In this document: positions 1 through 7,717 of the stretch, piece after piece | Position numbering within the stretch: position 1 is the first letter of the stretch | How the letters are laid out: each line of letters starts with the position of its first letter | Source of the DNA: JAYSYM01 sp964543475 | GTDB lineage: Bacteria > Bdellovibrionota > Bdellovibrionia > Bdellovibrionales > JAMPXM01 | Length of the DNA stretch: 64,000 nucleotides | NCBI GenBank assembly: GCA_964543475.1 | Contig: CAZIYJ010000004.1 | Span: 124,001-188,000 of the forward strand | Direction of reading: 5' to 3' | Program-made: the position numbers and the translations under genes | Notes under the pieces: model-generated | The model's input: the letters and a program-made list of their open reading frames with translations, nothing else | What the model was told of the DNA's origin: nothing | Database searches by the model: none

Positions 1-1422
1 ATTGAGCTTGTCTTTCTCTGGCAGAATTTGCGTAAGGCCTAGTGCCATCCCGCGAGGGATGATCGTTACTTTGTGAATTGGATCTGTTCCAGGAATCATA
101 CGACCGACAATCGCGTGACCCGCTTCGTGATATGCTGTGATGAGCTTATCTTCTTCACTGATCACCATTGAACGGCGCTCAGTACCCATCATCACTTTAT
201 CTTTAGCTTCTTCGAAATTCTTTTGCGTGAGCTTGTTTTGATCGCGGCGAGCAGCGATCAAGGCAGCTTCATTTACCAAATTCTCGAGATCCGCACCTGT
301 GAAGCCCGGAGTTCCTCGCGCAATTTTTTCTAAGTTCACATCGTTAGCTAAAGGAGTTTTGCGAACATGGACGCCTAAGATTTTCTGGCGGCCATTTAAG
401 TCTGGCTTGTTCACGATCACGCGTCGATCGAAACGACCTGGACGCAATAATGCTGGATCAAGAACGTCAGGACGGTTTGTCGCTGCGATCAAGATGACAC
501 CTTCGTTTGATTCAAAACCATCCATCTCAACTAGTAACTGATTGAGAGTCTGTTCGCGCTCATCATGTCCACCACCCATACCGGCGCCACGATGGCGACC
601 GACAGCATCGATCTCATCGATGAAGATCAAGCACGGTGCGTTTCGTTTACCTTGTTCAAATAGATCTCGAACTCGGCTTGCACCTACGCCCACGAACATT
701 TCAACGAAGTCAGAACCAGAAATACTAAAGAACGGAACACCCGCTTCACCGGCAATCGCTCTTGCAAGCAATGTTTTTCCGGTACCTGGAGAACCCGCGA
801 GCAAGACACCCTTTGGAATACGACCACCAAGGCGAGTAAACTTTTTTGGATCTTTTAGAAACTGAACAATTTCATTCAATTCATCTTTTGCTTCTTCAAT
901 ACCAGCAACGTCTTGGAATGTGACTTTATTTTTGTTCTCTGTCAGAAGCTTCGCGCGACTTTTGCCAAAGCTCATCGCTTTGCCGCCACCCGACTGAATC
1001 TGTCGCATGATAAACATAAACATTAAGACGATGAGGATCAGCGGCAACCATTGAAGAACTAAAGTCTGCAGCAATCCTGCGTTCTCGCTGTCTTCGTAAG
1101 TCACTTTGGTTTGCGCGTTTCCTGCTTCTTTTGCATCAACGATACGTTGATCGATACGATCGCCGCTTGGACCTTTAACGATGAAATTGAGAGCTCCGTT
1201 GAATTGATCTTTAAATTCAGGTGCGATCTCGCCTTTAACTTCGCGAGTATCTAAATTGACGACAACGCTTTTAACTTTATTGTCTTTTACTGCAGCTACG
1301 ACACCATCAAAATCGAGGTTGCTAATGACTCGCTGACGGCGCTGCTCGTACATCTGAAAAACAATAATGCCGACGACTATTAGTACTGCCCATAGCGCAA
1401 ACGTCTTGTGCGTAGATTTCAT
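1..1422 (-). CDS. ftsH: ATP-dependent zinc metalloprotease FtsH (3' end cut by window)
   Basis: This is a membrane-bound AAA+ protease that degrades misfolded membrane proteins and short-lived regulators. The reading frame is open from the ATG at 1420-1422 to the window edge (474 codons), so the C-terminal part is missing. Visible elements are an N-terminal membrane segment at about residues 6-22, a periplasmic domain, a second membrane segment at about 114-137, Walker A GSPGTGKT near residue 209, Walker B IFIDEID, the AAA second region of homology, and the zinc site HEAGH near residue 429. It lies next to tilS on the same strand, a common bacterial arrangement. Identification is very secure. 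Confidence 0.97.
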   Translation of the reverse strand, partial: MKSTHKTFALWAVLIVVGIIVFQMYEQRRQRVISNLDFDGVVAAVKDNKVKSVVVNLDTREVKGEIAPEFKDQFNGALNFIVKGPSGDRIDQRIVDAKEAGNAQTKVTYEDSENAGLLQTLVLQWLPLILIVLMFMFIMRQIQSGGGKAMSFGKSRAKLLTENKNKVTFQDVAGIEEAKDELNEIVQFLKDPKKFTRLGGRIPKGVLLAGSPGTGKTLLARAIAGEAGVPFFSISGSDFVEMFVGVGASRVRDLFEQGKRNAPCLIFIDEIDAVGRHRGAGMGGGHDEREQTLNQLLVEMDGFESNEGVILIAATNRPDVLDPALLRPGRFDRRVIVNKPDLNGRQKILGVHVRKTPLANDVNLEKIARGTPGFTGADLENLVNEAALIAARRDQNKLTQKNFEEAKDKVMMGTERRSMVISEEDKLITAYHEAGHAIVGRMIPGTDPIHKVTIIPRGMALGLTQILPEKDKLN

Positions 1423-1497
1423 TTCACTCCCCTTATTCTCAACCGCCATATCGCCAGTCGAAATACTTTCACTAGGTTAACATGTGCTGGGCAGCTG

Positions 1498-2469
1498 TCA
1501 CAAACGGACGGCCTCGATTTGCTCTGCGTTAACCCGCCACTCAAAGCCACCCACTGAGAACGTCAACTTTCGACGTTTTGCAGACTGCGGGCTGCTTAAG
1601 CGTTTTAAAATTTCGTCGATTTGTCTGCGACTAAAGTCTCGTGCGCCCTGCTCAAGTAACAACCGTGCCACAAGTTCTCGCTTTTGTATCACATTCAGCA
1701 AAGAAAATTCATTTCGCTTAATTGCCTCAAGCTTCGGCCGATTTAAATCTGCAGCACTTTGAGAAAGCGACTCGCTGATCTGCTCAAGTGAGCGGCCAAG
1801 GGCAAGCTTTGAACCTAAACGTTTGATCTCGAGCATGGGAAGCCAAGTGTTTCGAATCCAATTCCGAAAATATTGATCCTCTTGATTAGTTGGGTCAGTC
1901 ACCCATTTCAAATTCTGTTGAACAGCATATTTGTCGAGTTCTTCAGGAGTCCTATTTAGTAACGGACGAAGCTTGTTCCCATGAGCCAAGTTCATGGCTT
2001 TCAAACCTTGCGCACCAGTGCCACGGATAAGACGAATTAATCTTGTCTCGAGCAAATCACCTGAGTGGTGAGCAAAGACGAGCCAGCTGCAATTAGCCTT
2101 CTTCCGACAATTCTCAAGAAGACCTTCACGAACTTTTCTGAATTCGGCTTCGCTTTTGAGTTCAGCTCCCGAGTGTTTTAACAAGTGAAAATCAAGGCCA
2201 CGAAGCTCGGACTGTTTTTTTGCAAAATTCGCAGCTTTATTTCGGTAGGCATTTACGGATTTCACTGAAGAGGCACCATGATGGACGTGCGCGACTACGA
2301 GTTCAAATTTCAATCGAACTTTAAGAGCCGTAAGTGCGTTGAGTAAAACGATCGAATCTTTGCCGCCAGAAAACGCGATCAAAAGACGCTCGTTAGACCA
2401 GTCGGTTTTTACGCCTGTGAGGCGCCTGAGGGTCTCGAATTCGAAGGGCAAAACGCGCGTTTTAAGCAT
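1498..2469 (-). CDS. tilS: tRNA(Ile)-lysidine synthetase
   Basis: TilS attaches lysine to C34 of the tRNA-Ile with CAU anticodon, changing its decoding from AUG to AUA. The 323-residue protein has the N-type ATP pyrophosphatase P-loop SGGKDS near residue 35, the following VVAHVHHG segment, and the FAHHSGDLLETRLIRLIRG region typical of TilS. It lacks the long C-terminal extension of larger TilS proteins, so it is the short form. It sits upstream of ftsH on the same strand with about 75 bases between them, so cotranscription is likely. The start ATG is preceded by a weak AAGG. Confidence 0.95.
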   Translation of the reverse strand: MLKTRVLPFEFETLRRLTGVKTDWSNERLLIAFSGGKDSIVLLNALTALKVRLKFELVVAHVHHGASSVKSVNAYRNKAANFAKKQSELRGLDFHLLKHSGAELKSEAEFRKVREGLLENCRKKANCSWLVFAHHSGDLLETRLIRLIRGTGAQGLKAMNLAHGNKLRPLLNRTPEELDKYAVQQNLKWVTDPTNQEDQYFRNWIRNTWLPMLEIKRLGSKLALGRSLEQISESLSQSAADLNRPKLEAIKRNEFSLLNVIQKRELVARLLLEQGARDFSRRQIDEILKRLSSPQSAKRRKLTFSVGGFEWRVNAEQIEAVRL

Positions 2470-2649
2470 TGGTTAATCGTACCTTTTAGCCGGCAAATGT
2501 CACTGGTGTATGCTCTGTTTACATCGATATCTTCACACTTAGGCCCCAAGTATAAGTGAAAGCTTCAGAAACCACCCTATCGTGGCGTGATCTTTGCTTT
2601 TTTCTCTGTCTGTCCGTACTGTATTAATAGGCAGGAGCTCGAGGCAACG

Positions 2650-3453
2650 ATGATCAAAGCTAGTGTTATTTCTCTTATTTTTAGCGCCTCACTTGTGACT
2701 TTGGTTGCAACGACATCCTTTGCTGCCGATGCCGAAAATCCGCAGGACATGAAGCCTTCTGTAGCGAACAAACGACTTGTGATTTCTAAACTCAAATCAA
2801 TTCAGTCAAAACAAGTAGAGTTAATTGGCTCGATCGACGAGAAACTTAAGAGCAAACTTAAAGATACTCAGAGCTTAAGAGTGACTGACGATACTATCGG
2901 TTCAGAACTTCGCATGAGTCGCTTGCAAGATAGCATGGAGCTTTTTGATCAAAAACGCCGCGAGGCACTTGAGCGCTCGCAGTTTGTTGACCGATTAGTA
3001 TTTGCTGTTGATACAAAGTGGACCAAAGATTCTATCAAAACTTTTTTGGAGCAAACTCTTCTTGATATCGCTTCGGCTGAAATGAATCAGACTGATTCAC
3101 GAAGTGCCACTTCTATCTGGAAATTCGCAACTTACCTCTCTGTAGCAATTCGCGAAATATCGGAGCCACGAGAAGACTTAATTTCATTCATCGATAACTA
3201 TATGGAATTCTCTGGTGTGCTTGCGCCAAAACCTCCAACGGCATTTGCGCAGGCGCGCAGCTACACTAATGGAGTCACCTCAGAGTCGGCAAGAGTGGCC
3301 AACCGAGAAAATTTAGGCGATGGAATTGAAAAGAAAGTAAAAACACTAAGTAAAGACGAGCCCGCTTCAGTCATTCAGGGCACAACGACTGCCCCTGTGG
3401 AGCCATCAGCTCCGACATTTATCCCGGTTACCGTACCCGCAACTCAAATTTGA
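2650..3453 (+). CDS. Secreted helical protein of unknown function
   Basis: I do not recognise this 267-residue protein. The ATG at 2650 is chosen because it follows GAGG at good spacing and opens directly into a Sec signal peptide (MIKASVISLIF..., cleavage near SFA/ADA at about residue 25). The upstream GTG at 2587 would add an unlikely leader. The mature N-terminal half is rich in charged residues and likely helical or coiled-coil. The C-terminal tail is rich in Pro, Thr and Val. It is divergent from tilS and convergent with the next gene, whose stop is one base away. Confidence 0.7.
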   Translation: MIKASVISLIFSASLVTLVATTSFAADAENPQDMKPSVANKRLVISKLKSIQSKQVELIGSIDEKLKSKLKDTQSLRVTDDTIGSELRMSRLQDSMELFDQKRREALERSQFVDRLVFAVDTKWTKDSIKTFLEQTLLDIASAEMNQTDSRSATSIWKFATYLSVAIREISEPREDLISFIDNYMEFSGVLAPKPPTAFAQARSYTNGVTSESARVANRENLGDGIEKKVKTLSKDEPASVIQGTTTAPVEPSAPTFIPVTVPATQI

Positions 3454-3454
3454 A

Positions 3455-3796
3455 TTAAGATTTTTCAGTTTTATCGCGTTTGATAACTTCAATTTCAGCG
3501 TTGATTTTGAATTTATGTTCCTCGACAAACCGAGAGACTTCTTGGACAAAATCGATTTTGCGAATAATTCCCGAAATCTCTTCGCCTACTCGAGTCGTTA
3601 GTGCTTCTTTTGATTTGGCTGCGCCAGTTAACAATAGATTGAGAGTTTCCTTTGGAAGCTTCATGTCTGAGACGAAAGTTCGAATACTTTCTTCAGTCAT
3701 GAATGCTGCACTCACGCCCGCTGCTAAAAGTTTTTTTAGCGCATCGCCAACTTTCAGCGTATCAGCTGAATCGTCATCACCCTTATTATTTGCCAT
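3455..3796 (-). CDS. Phasin-like small conserved protein
   Basis: This is a 113-residue soluble protein. Its pattern (an amphipathic helical N-terminal half containing MTEESIRTFVSDMKLPKETL, then a helix ending in FVEEHKFKINAEIEV) resembles the phasin-like proteins often found as small conserved genes in delta-proteobacterial relatives. The family call is inference by pattern. Its start overlaps the stop of the upstream SRPBCC gene by 11 bases, so the two are translationally linked. No catalytic motif is visible. Confidence 0.6.
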   Translation of the reverse strand: MANNKGDDDSADTLKVGDALKKLLAAGVSAAFMTEESIRTFVSDMKLPKETLNLLLTGAAKSKEALTTRVGEEISGIIRKIDFVQEVSRFVEEHKFKINAEIEVIKRDKTEKS

Positions 3797-4217
3797 AAAT
3801 CTCTTTTACTCGTTTGTGATACGCACCCATCATTGTTGGGAGGTTCACGGTCAAAAGCGTTTTCGCAATTGGTCCCGGAACAAACATTCCGAAAACGGCG
3901 TCAACGTCGTAAGTAATTCTGCATTTGTCAGCTTCGGGAGTTAATTTCCAGGAACCTGACATTGATTTAAAAATGTCACCGCCAGCAAAGTCCCAGGTGA
4001 TCAAGTTTGGCTCTTGCTCTTTCATCCAGAGCGAATACGAAAACGATTTGATCATTGATACTTTGTACTCAACTAGCTTTCGGCCATTTTCATTTTTCGC
4101 AACTCTGCACTCTTTTACCTCAGTCAAAAATTCTGGGTAGCGCTCGTAGTCTGATACGATTTTAAAAAATTCGGGCACAGTACAATTAAACAGTTCGCTA
4201 TGATGAGCCGAAGGCAT
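3786..4217 (-). CDS. RatA/COQ10-like SRPBCC lipid-binding protein
   Basis: The 143-residue protein has the layout of the polyketide cyclase/START-like family that includes bacterial RatA and mitochondrial COQ10. An N-terminal strand leads into VPEFFKIVSDYERYPEFL, followed by repeated beta strands ending in a long C-terminal helix (LLTVNLPTMMGAYHKRVKEI). Family members bind lipids or quinones, or act on ribosomes in the case of RatA; which applies here cannot be told. A good AGGAG precedes the ATG. It heads a two-gene unit with the phasin-like gene, overlapping it by 11 bases. Confidence 0.8.
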   Translation of the reverse strand: MPSAHHSELFNCTVPEFFKIVSDYERYPEFLTEVKECRVAKNENGRKLVEYKVSMIKSFSYSLWMKEQEPNLITWDFAGGDIFKSMSGSWKLTPEADKCRITYDVDAVFGMFVPGPIAKTLLTVNLPTMMGAYHKRVKEIYGK

Positions 4218-4296
4218 TCACTTACTCCTGGGTAGCAGCGGTCCGCGGTGAACACTTAGTAAATCTGAAAAAGGCAGTGAGATCAACAGGTGTAGC

Positions 4297-4590
4297 TTAT
4301 TTCTTCTTGAACAATGCTTCGGCTGCAGCAAGAAGATCTGCCTTCTTGTCGACTACCTTTGCTCCAGAGCCTGGCTGAAAGAAATCACAAAAATTTGCAC
4401 GGTCTTTGTCGAGCACGACATCGGCAGACGGCTCGCGGCACTCGTTGTAAGCTGTCTTGTCGTAAAATGCGCAATTCTTGCAGACGTGAAGATCGGCTGA
4501 GCAATGTTGACACTCGTCTCGACGGCCAACTGCTCCAACTATCGGAGTTGCTTTTCCGCAGTGATGGCAAGTGGCTGATGGACCGCTCAT
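4297..4590 (-). CDS. Small zinc-ribbon protein
   Basis: The 97-residue protein carries two CxxC pairs near the N terminus (CHHC and CQHC), further cysteines CKNC, and a Cys-Asp-Phe-Phe stretch. This suggests one or two zinc ribbons followed by a helical Lys-rich tail. I do not know a function. Its start overlaps the glpX stop in the ATGA arrangement, so it is translationally coupled to glpX and presumably cotranscribed. Confidence 0.75.
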   Translation of the reverse strand: MSGPSATCHHCGKATPIVGAVGRRDECQHCSADLHVCKNCAFYDKTAYNECREPSADVVLDKDRANFCDFFQPGSGAKVVDKKADLLAAAEALFKKK

Positions 4591-5555
4591 GGCTTCTTAT
4601 CGAGTACGTGTTCGGTTTCGATGGTGCGAACTGTGCCCGTGAGTGAGCGCATAACAATTGAATGAGTGAGAACTCTTCGGCCCGGACCAGCCAAGAAACG
4701 CACTCCCTTAAGAAGCGGACCAGTCGTAACACCCGTTGCACAGAACATAACCGAGCCAGCCGCTAATTCGTCGATTTGATAAGCGCGATCTAAATTCTCG
4801 ATTCCCATTTTCAGCGCACGCTTTCGCTCATCATCGTTGCGAAATTTTAATCGACCTTGAAAATCACCTTCCATACATCGCATCGCTGCAGCTGAAATAA
4901 CACCTTCAGGCGCGCCGCCGATTCCCATTAGCAAATCAATGCCTGAATCTTTTAAACCAGTAGCAACGGCTGCAGAAACATCTCCGTCACCGATGAGTTG
5001 AATTCTTGCGCCAAGCTTTCGCACTCTCGCGATCAGTTCGCTGTGGCGAGGGCGATCAAGAATTACAACGGTAGTGTCGTGAACGTCTTTACCGAGTGCC
5101 TTTGCAACTTTGCGAATATTGTCTTCAGCAGGAGCATCGATATCAATCACGCCTTTTGCAGCAGGTCCGCAGGCGATTTTATCCATGTAGGTGTCGGGTG
5201 CGTGAAGGAACTTTCCTTTTTCAGCAACAGCGATCACTGATGTCGCTCCAACTCCGCCAGTTGCGCAAATCGTTGTTCCTTCGAGTGGATCGAGTGCAAT
5301 ATCAATTTCTGGAATCTCAGCTGACCCATCATCAAGGCCAACTTTTTCACCAATGTAAAGCATTGGTGCCTCGTCTCGCTCACCTTCACCGATGACAACA
5401 GTGCCTCTGATGCGAACAGAATTGAAAGCGCGTCTCATGGCATCAACGGCGGCTTGATCGGCCGCTTTTTCATCGCCACGACCCATCAGTCTTGAACAAG
5501 CCAATGCGGCAGCTTCGGTGATTCGTACGAACTCAAGCGCTAAGTTGCGATCCAC
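4587..5555 (-). CDS. glpX: Class II fructose-1,6-bisphosphatase
   Basis: GlpX hydrolyses fructose 1,6-bisphosphate to fructose 6-phosphate in gluconeogenesis. The 322-residue protein begins MDRNLALEFVRITEAAALA, the usual GlpX N terminus, and has the metal and phosphate site motifs GEGERDEAPML and DPLEGTT plus the GIGGAPEGV segment. The start is set at the GTG at 5553-5555 because MDRNL is the family N terminus and AAAGG lies seven bases upstream; a TTG six bases earlier is also in frame. It lies downstream of the thioesterase gene and overlaps the zinc-ribbon gene by four bases. Confidence 0.95.
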   Translation of the reverse strand: MDRNLALEFVRITEAAALACSRLMGRGDEKAADQAAVDAMRRAFNSVRIRGTVVIGEGERDEAPMLYIGEKVGLDDGSAEIPEIDIALDPLEGTTICATGGVGATSVIAVAEKGKFLHAPDTYMDKIACGPAAKGVIDIDAPAEDNIRKVAKALGKDVHDTTVVILDRPRHSELIARVRKLGARIQLIGDGDVSAAVATGLKDSGIDLLMGIGGAPEGVISAAAMRCMEGDFQGRLKFRNDDERKRALKMGIENLDRAYQIDELAAGSVMFCATGVTTGPLLKGVRFLAGPGRRVLTHSIVMRSLTGTVRTIETEHVLDKKP

Positions 5556-5568
5556 TAACAACCTTTCC

Positions 5569-6003
5569 TTACGGCCACTTCGGGGGCCATTGACTATCCC
5601 ATGGCTCTAACTTGTACGCTTCAACGGCTTCAGTTGGCAACTTTGATGGCTTAAAATCTTGTGTCAGTGGCACAAGCTCAGTTTCGCCAAGTGCGGCAAA
5701 CTGACGTTGCTTAACCGACCAAATTGCATACTGAAAGAACAATCGGACACCAACTAAACGGCTCTGCGTGATGACTTCGATTTCTTCGTCGAATCCAAGT
5801 GGCTTGAGATACTTTAATTTTGCGTCAATCACCGCAAAAACGAGTTTTCCGTGAGGAACGTGAATCTGTGATAGTTCGCGAGCGCGCAGCCATTCAACAC
5901 GCGCTTCTTCAAAAATGCGAATGTGATTGGAGTGGTGAACAACACCCATCGCGTCAGTTTCGTAGTACTGAATTCGTCGACGATGAACAAAATTAGAATG
6001 CAT
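5569..6003 (-). CDS. YbgC/FadM-type acyl-CoA thioesterase
   Basis: The 144-residue protein is a single hotdog-fold domain of the 4-hydroxybenzoyl-CoA thioesterase family. The active-site region reads YYETDAMGVVHHSNHIRIFE, with the catalytic Asp in the usual place, and is followed by the RVEWLR helix and a basic beta sheet. Such enzymes release acyl groups from CoA. The substrate is not predictable, and the Tol-Pal neighbours of classical ybgC are absent here. Its ATG overlaps the yceD stop in a TAATG arrangement, so it is coupled to yceD. Confidence 0.9.
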   Translation of the reverse strand: MHSNFVHRRRIQYYETDAMGVVHHSNHIRIFEEARVEWLRARELSQIHVPHGKLVFAVIDAKLKYLKPLGFDEEIEVITQSRLVGVRLFFQYAIWSVKQRQFAALGETELVPLTQDFKPSKLPTEAVEAYKLEPWDSQWPPKWP

Positions 6004-6578
6004 TACTTAAGCTTTAAATCTTTGAGTGCGGCGAATCCCGGGTGTCCCGGTGCTTTTTCTTTTTCTTGAGCTTCGAATTCAGAAGCGAGTTGTTCGCGAA
6101 TCTGCGTCGATTCTTTTAAGTGCTCGCAATCAGCGTCGCCACAGTTTGGATAAAGCGGCTCAGAAATCGCAATCACTTCGTGCACAAATTCACCTGCATC
6201 AAATGAATTGCCTTTGTAGCCAGTCACTGCGGGTCCATCAGCCAAGAAATCAACTGCTTGATTACCGTGGACCGATTGTTCTTTTCGATATTCTTCTCCC
6301 TCAGGAATTAGAATCTCGTTCACTCGTTTCGTAATTGGTACGTCAATATCCCAACCACAAAGTGAGCACACTTCGGCAACCTTCGTGTTGACCTGCCCAC
6401 TCATTTCGTAAGCATTGCCCATCGGGCGGATATAAATATTTACGGAGAAGTCGCGATCGCCAATGATGTCTTTCAACATTTCATTGAGATCACCAGTCTT
6501 GCGATTGTATTCAAACGCACGACCGTCTTCGGGAATTTCAGCTAAATTAATGAATCGGAAGTCTTTTGTTCGGCTCAT
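6003..6578 (-). CDS. yceD: YceD/DUF177 family protein
   Basis: DUF177 (YceD) proteins are linked to 23S rRNA or ribosome accumulation and usually sit beside rpmF. This 191-residue member has the conserved core CSLCGWDIDVPITKRVNEILIP, then an acidic stretch and the terminal CGDADCEHLKE cysteine motif. The start is the ATG at 6576-6578, preceded by AAGAGG; an upstream in-frame ATG at 6653 would place the coding sequence across a strong hairpin and is unlikely. No rpmF-like gene is seen next to it. The downstream neighbour is the thioesterase, joined by a TAATG overlap. Confidence 0.85.
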   Translation of the reverse strand: MSRTKDFRFINLAEIPEDGRAFEYNRKTGDLNEMLKDIIGDRDFSVNIYIRPMGNAYEMSGQVNTKVAEVCSLCGWDIDVPITKRVNEILIPEGEEYRKEQSVHGNQAVDFLADGPAVTGYKGNSFDAGEFVHEVIAISEPLYPNCGDADCEHLKESTQIREQLASEFEAQEKEKAPGHPGFAALKDLKLK

Positions 6579-6614
6579 ATATTGACCTCTTGCTTTAGGT
6601 CTAGGTCTAAGGGT

Positions 6615-6646
6615 GAAGCGAGAAGGTATAAAACCCTTCTCGCTTC
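6615..6646. promoter_or_regulatory. 12-bp hairpin in the yceD leader
   Basis: GAAGCGAGAAGG at 6615-6626 pairs perfectly with CCTTCTCGCTTC at 6635-6646 around an 8-base loop. On the plus strand it is followed by TTTT, like an intrinsic terminator, yet no plus-strand gene precedes it. On the minus strand it lies about 36 bases before the yceD start and between it and a short leader ORF, so an attenuation or mRNA-stability role is possible. Confidence 0.6.
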
Positions 6647-6723
6647 TTTTCAATACCCAAGCTTAGGAAGCTAAATTCTTTTAGGTTCTTTAGCGGTTCT
6701 CAAGCGATTTTGACTAACTTCGA

Positions 6724-6771
6724 TTAGGCCTGAAGCCCTCTCGAGTTAGTACTGCGACTATGTTCTGTCAT
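6724..6771 (-). CDS. 15-residue leader peptide upstream of yceD
   Basis: A 16-codon ORF (MTEHSRSTNSRGLQA, then TAA) starts at the ATG at 6769-6771. It follows AAGGAGG, one of the strongest ribosome binding sites in the window, at about eight bases spacing. It lies 146 bases upstream of yceD on the same strand, with the 12-bp hairpin between them. It is too short to be an enzyme. A regulatory leader peptide is the simplest reading; no clear amino-acid bias points to a specific signal, although Ser occurs three times. Whether it is translated is inference. Confidence 0.5.
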   Translation of the reverse strand: MTEHSRSTNSRGLQA

Positions 6772-6790
6772 CAGCACCACCTCCTTCCGT

Positions 6791-6804
6791 GGGCGTATAC
6801 GCCC
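6791..6804. promoter_or_regulatory. 14-bp perfect palindrome upstream of the leader peptide
   Basis: GGGCGTATACGCCC is a perfect palindrome lying about 20 bases upstream of the leader-peptide start and just upstream of its Shine-Dalgarno sequence. It could be a protein operator or a short RNA stem near the ribosome binding site. The region from 6805 to 7006, towards the next plus-strand gene, holds no ORF that I can support and presumably contains the divergent promoters. Confidence 0.4.
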
Positions 6805-7006
6805 TAGAACTCAACTGTAGCCTAGATGACTGCTTTATTTCCATAAAATTCACTGAGTTTGGCATTTCGCCCTGTCGATTTCGCTCTTTCATAAATTCTC
6901 AGAATGCGACCCATTAACCAGACAATGGTTGAAAGATTTTCTTAAACAAAATGTTGGACTCTAGGCTGAACGAGGGAGGGCCGAAGAGAGTTTGTGGAGG
7001 ATTGTC

Positions 7007-7717
7007 ATGTCAAAATCGCGCGGTGGCTCTGGTTCAACTTCTAGTGATTCGGTTTTCAAAATTGTTTGTACAGAAGGTGAAAAAGCCGATCAACTTTTCA
7101 AAGAAGGCCGATTCCGCGAAGCGCAAAGAGCGTACTTAGATTTAATTGGAAAAATCGAAGAGACAGAACATGTCGACAGCTATTTAGTTGCGAAAATTAC
7201 CCTTGGTCTTATGCTCACCCACATCAAGTCAGGCGATTTACAACGCGCATTTTCGATCTGGAATTCGCACATTGACTCATCTCTTTTTGGCATTGGCATT
7301 TACGGTCTTGAGAACGCCCAAACAAACGTTGACGATATGATCTGTTACGATTTTGTTTGCGCCTATTTACATTCAGTTTCTGAATCACCAAAGTATGAGT
7401 GCGCCACAGCAATCAATACCTACATGTCGAGAGTTTGCGAACACGGCTTTGAACTCAATGATTCGGAACTAGTAAGAAAAGCGATCAATAACTGGAAACT
7501 CCATTTGAGCGAAGTTTTTAAAGGCTCTATCCCTCATGGTTACGCCCTTCCGCTTATCGAAGCTGAAAAGCGCCATGGCTCATCAGTCACTCAATCAGGT
7601 TTGCAATTTTCAGAACCAGCAACATGGCATCGTCCCGAGAATTTCCGCGAAGTTTCTCGTGTTGTTAAGTTCCAGCCACTGAAGTTCAAGCCTTCACCAA
7701 AACGTCGCGCAAGTTAA
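7007..7717 (+). CDS. Conserved-looking soluble protein of unknown function
   Basis: I do not recognise this 236-residue cytoplasmic protein. It has no signal peptide or membrane segment. The N-terminal half, with a helix-rich stretch around FKEGRFREAQRAYLDLIGKI, resembles a TPR-type helical repeat but is too divergent to be sure. The tail is basic and Pro-rich (FQPLKFKPSPKRRAS). The ATG at 7007 is chosen because GTGGAGG precedes it at good spacing. It is convergent with the histidine kinase gene, the two stops overlapping by four bases. Confidence 0.7.
   Translation: MSKSRGGSGSTSSDSVFKIVCTEGEKADQLFKEGRFREAQRAYLDLIGKIEETEHVDSYLVAKITLGLMLTHIKSGDLQRAFSIWNSHIDSSLFGIGIYGLENAQTNVDDMICYDFVCAYLHSVSESPKYECATAINTYMSRVCEHGFELNDSELVRKAINNWKLHLSEVFKGSIPHGYALPLIEAEKRHGSSVTQSGLQFSEPATWHRPENFREVSRVVKFQPLKFKPSPKRRAS

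Noticed and set aside
299..865. Plus-strand ORFs antisense to ftsH
   Set aside because: They lie inside the well-supported FtsH coding sequence, have no ribosome binding site and low-quality composition.
4314..5395. Several ORFs in other frames over glpX and the zinc-ribbon gene
   Set aside because: They are shadows of GlpX and its neighbour; their products match no protein pattern.
6615..6650. Plus-strand intrinsic terminator
   Set aside because: The stem and TTTT fit, but no plus-strand gene lies upstream; it was recorded as a leader hairpin instead.
6003..6653. Longer yceD with start at 6653
   Set aside because: It would translate the 12-bp hairpin, and AAGAGG sits correctly before the ATG at 6578.
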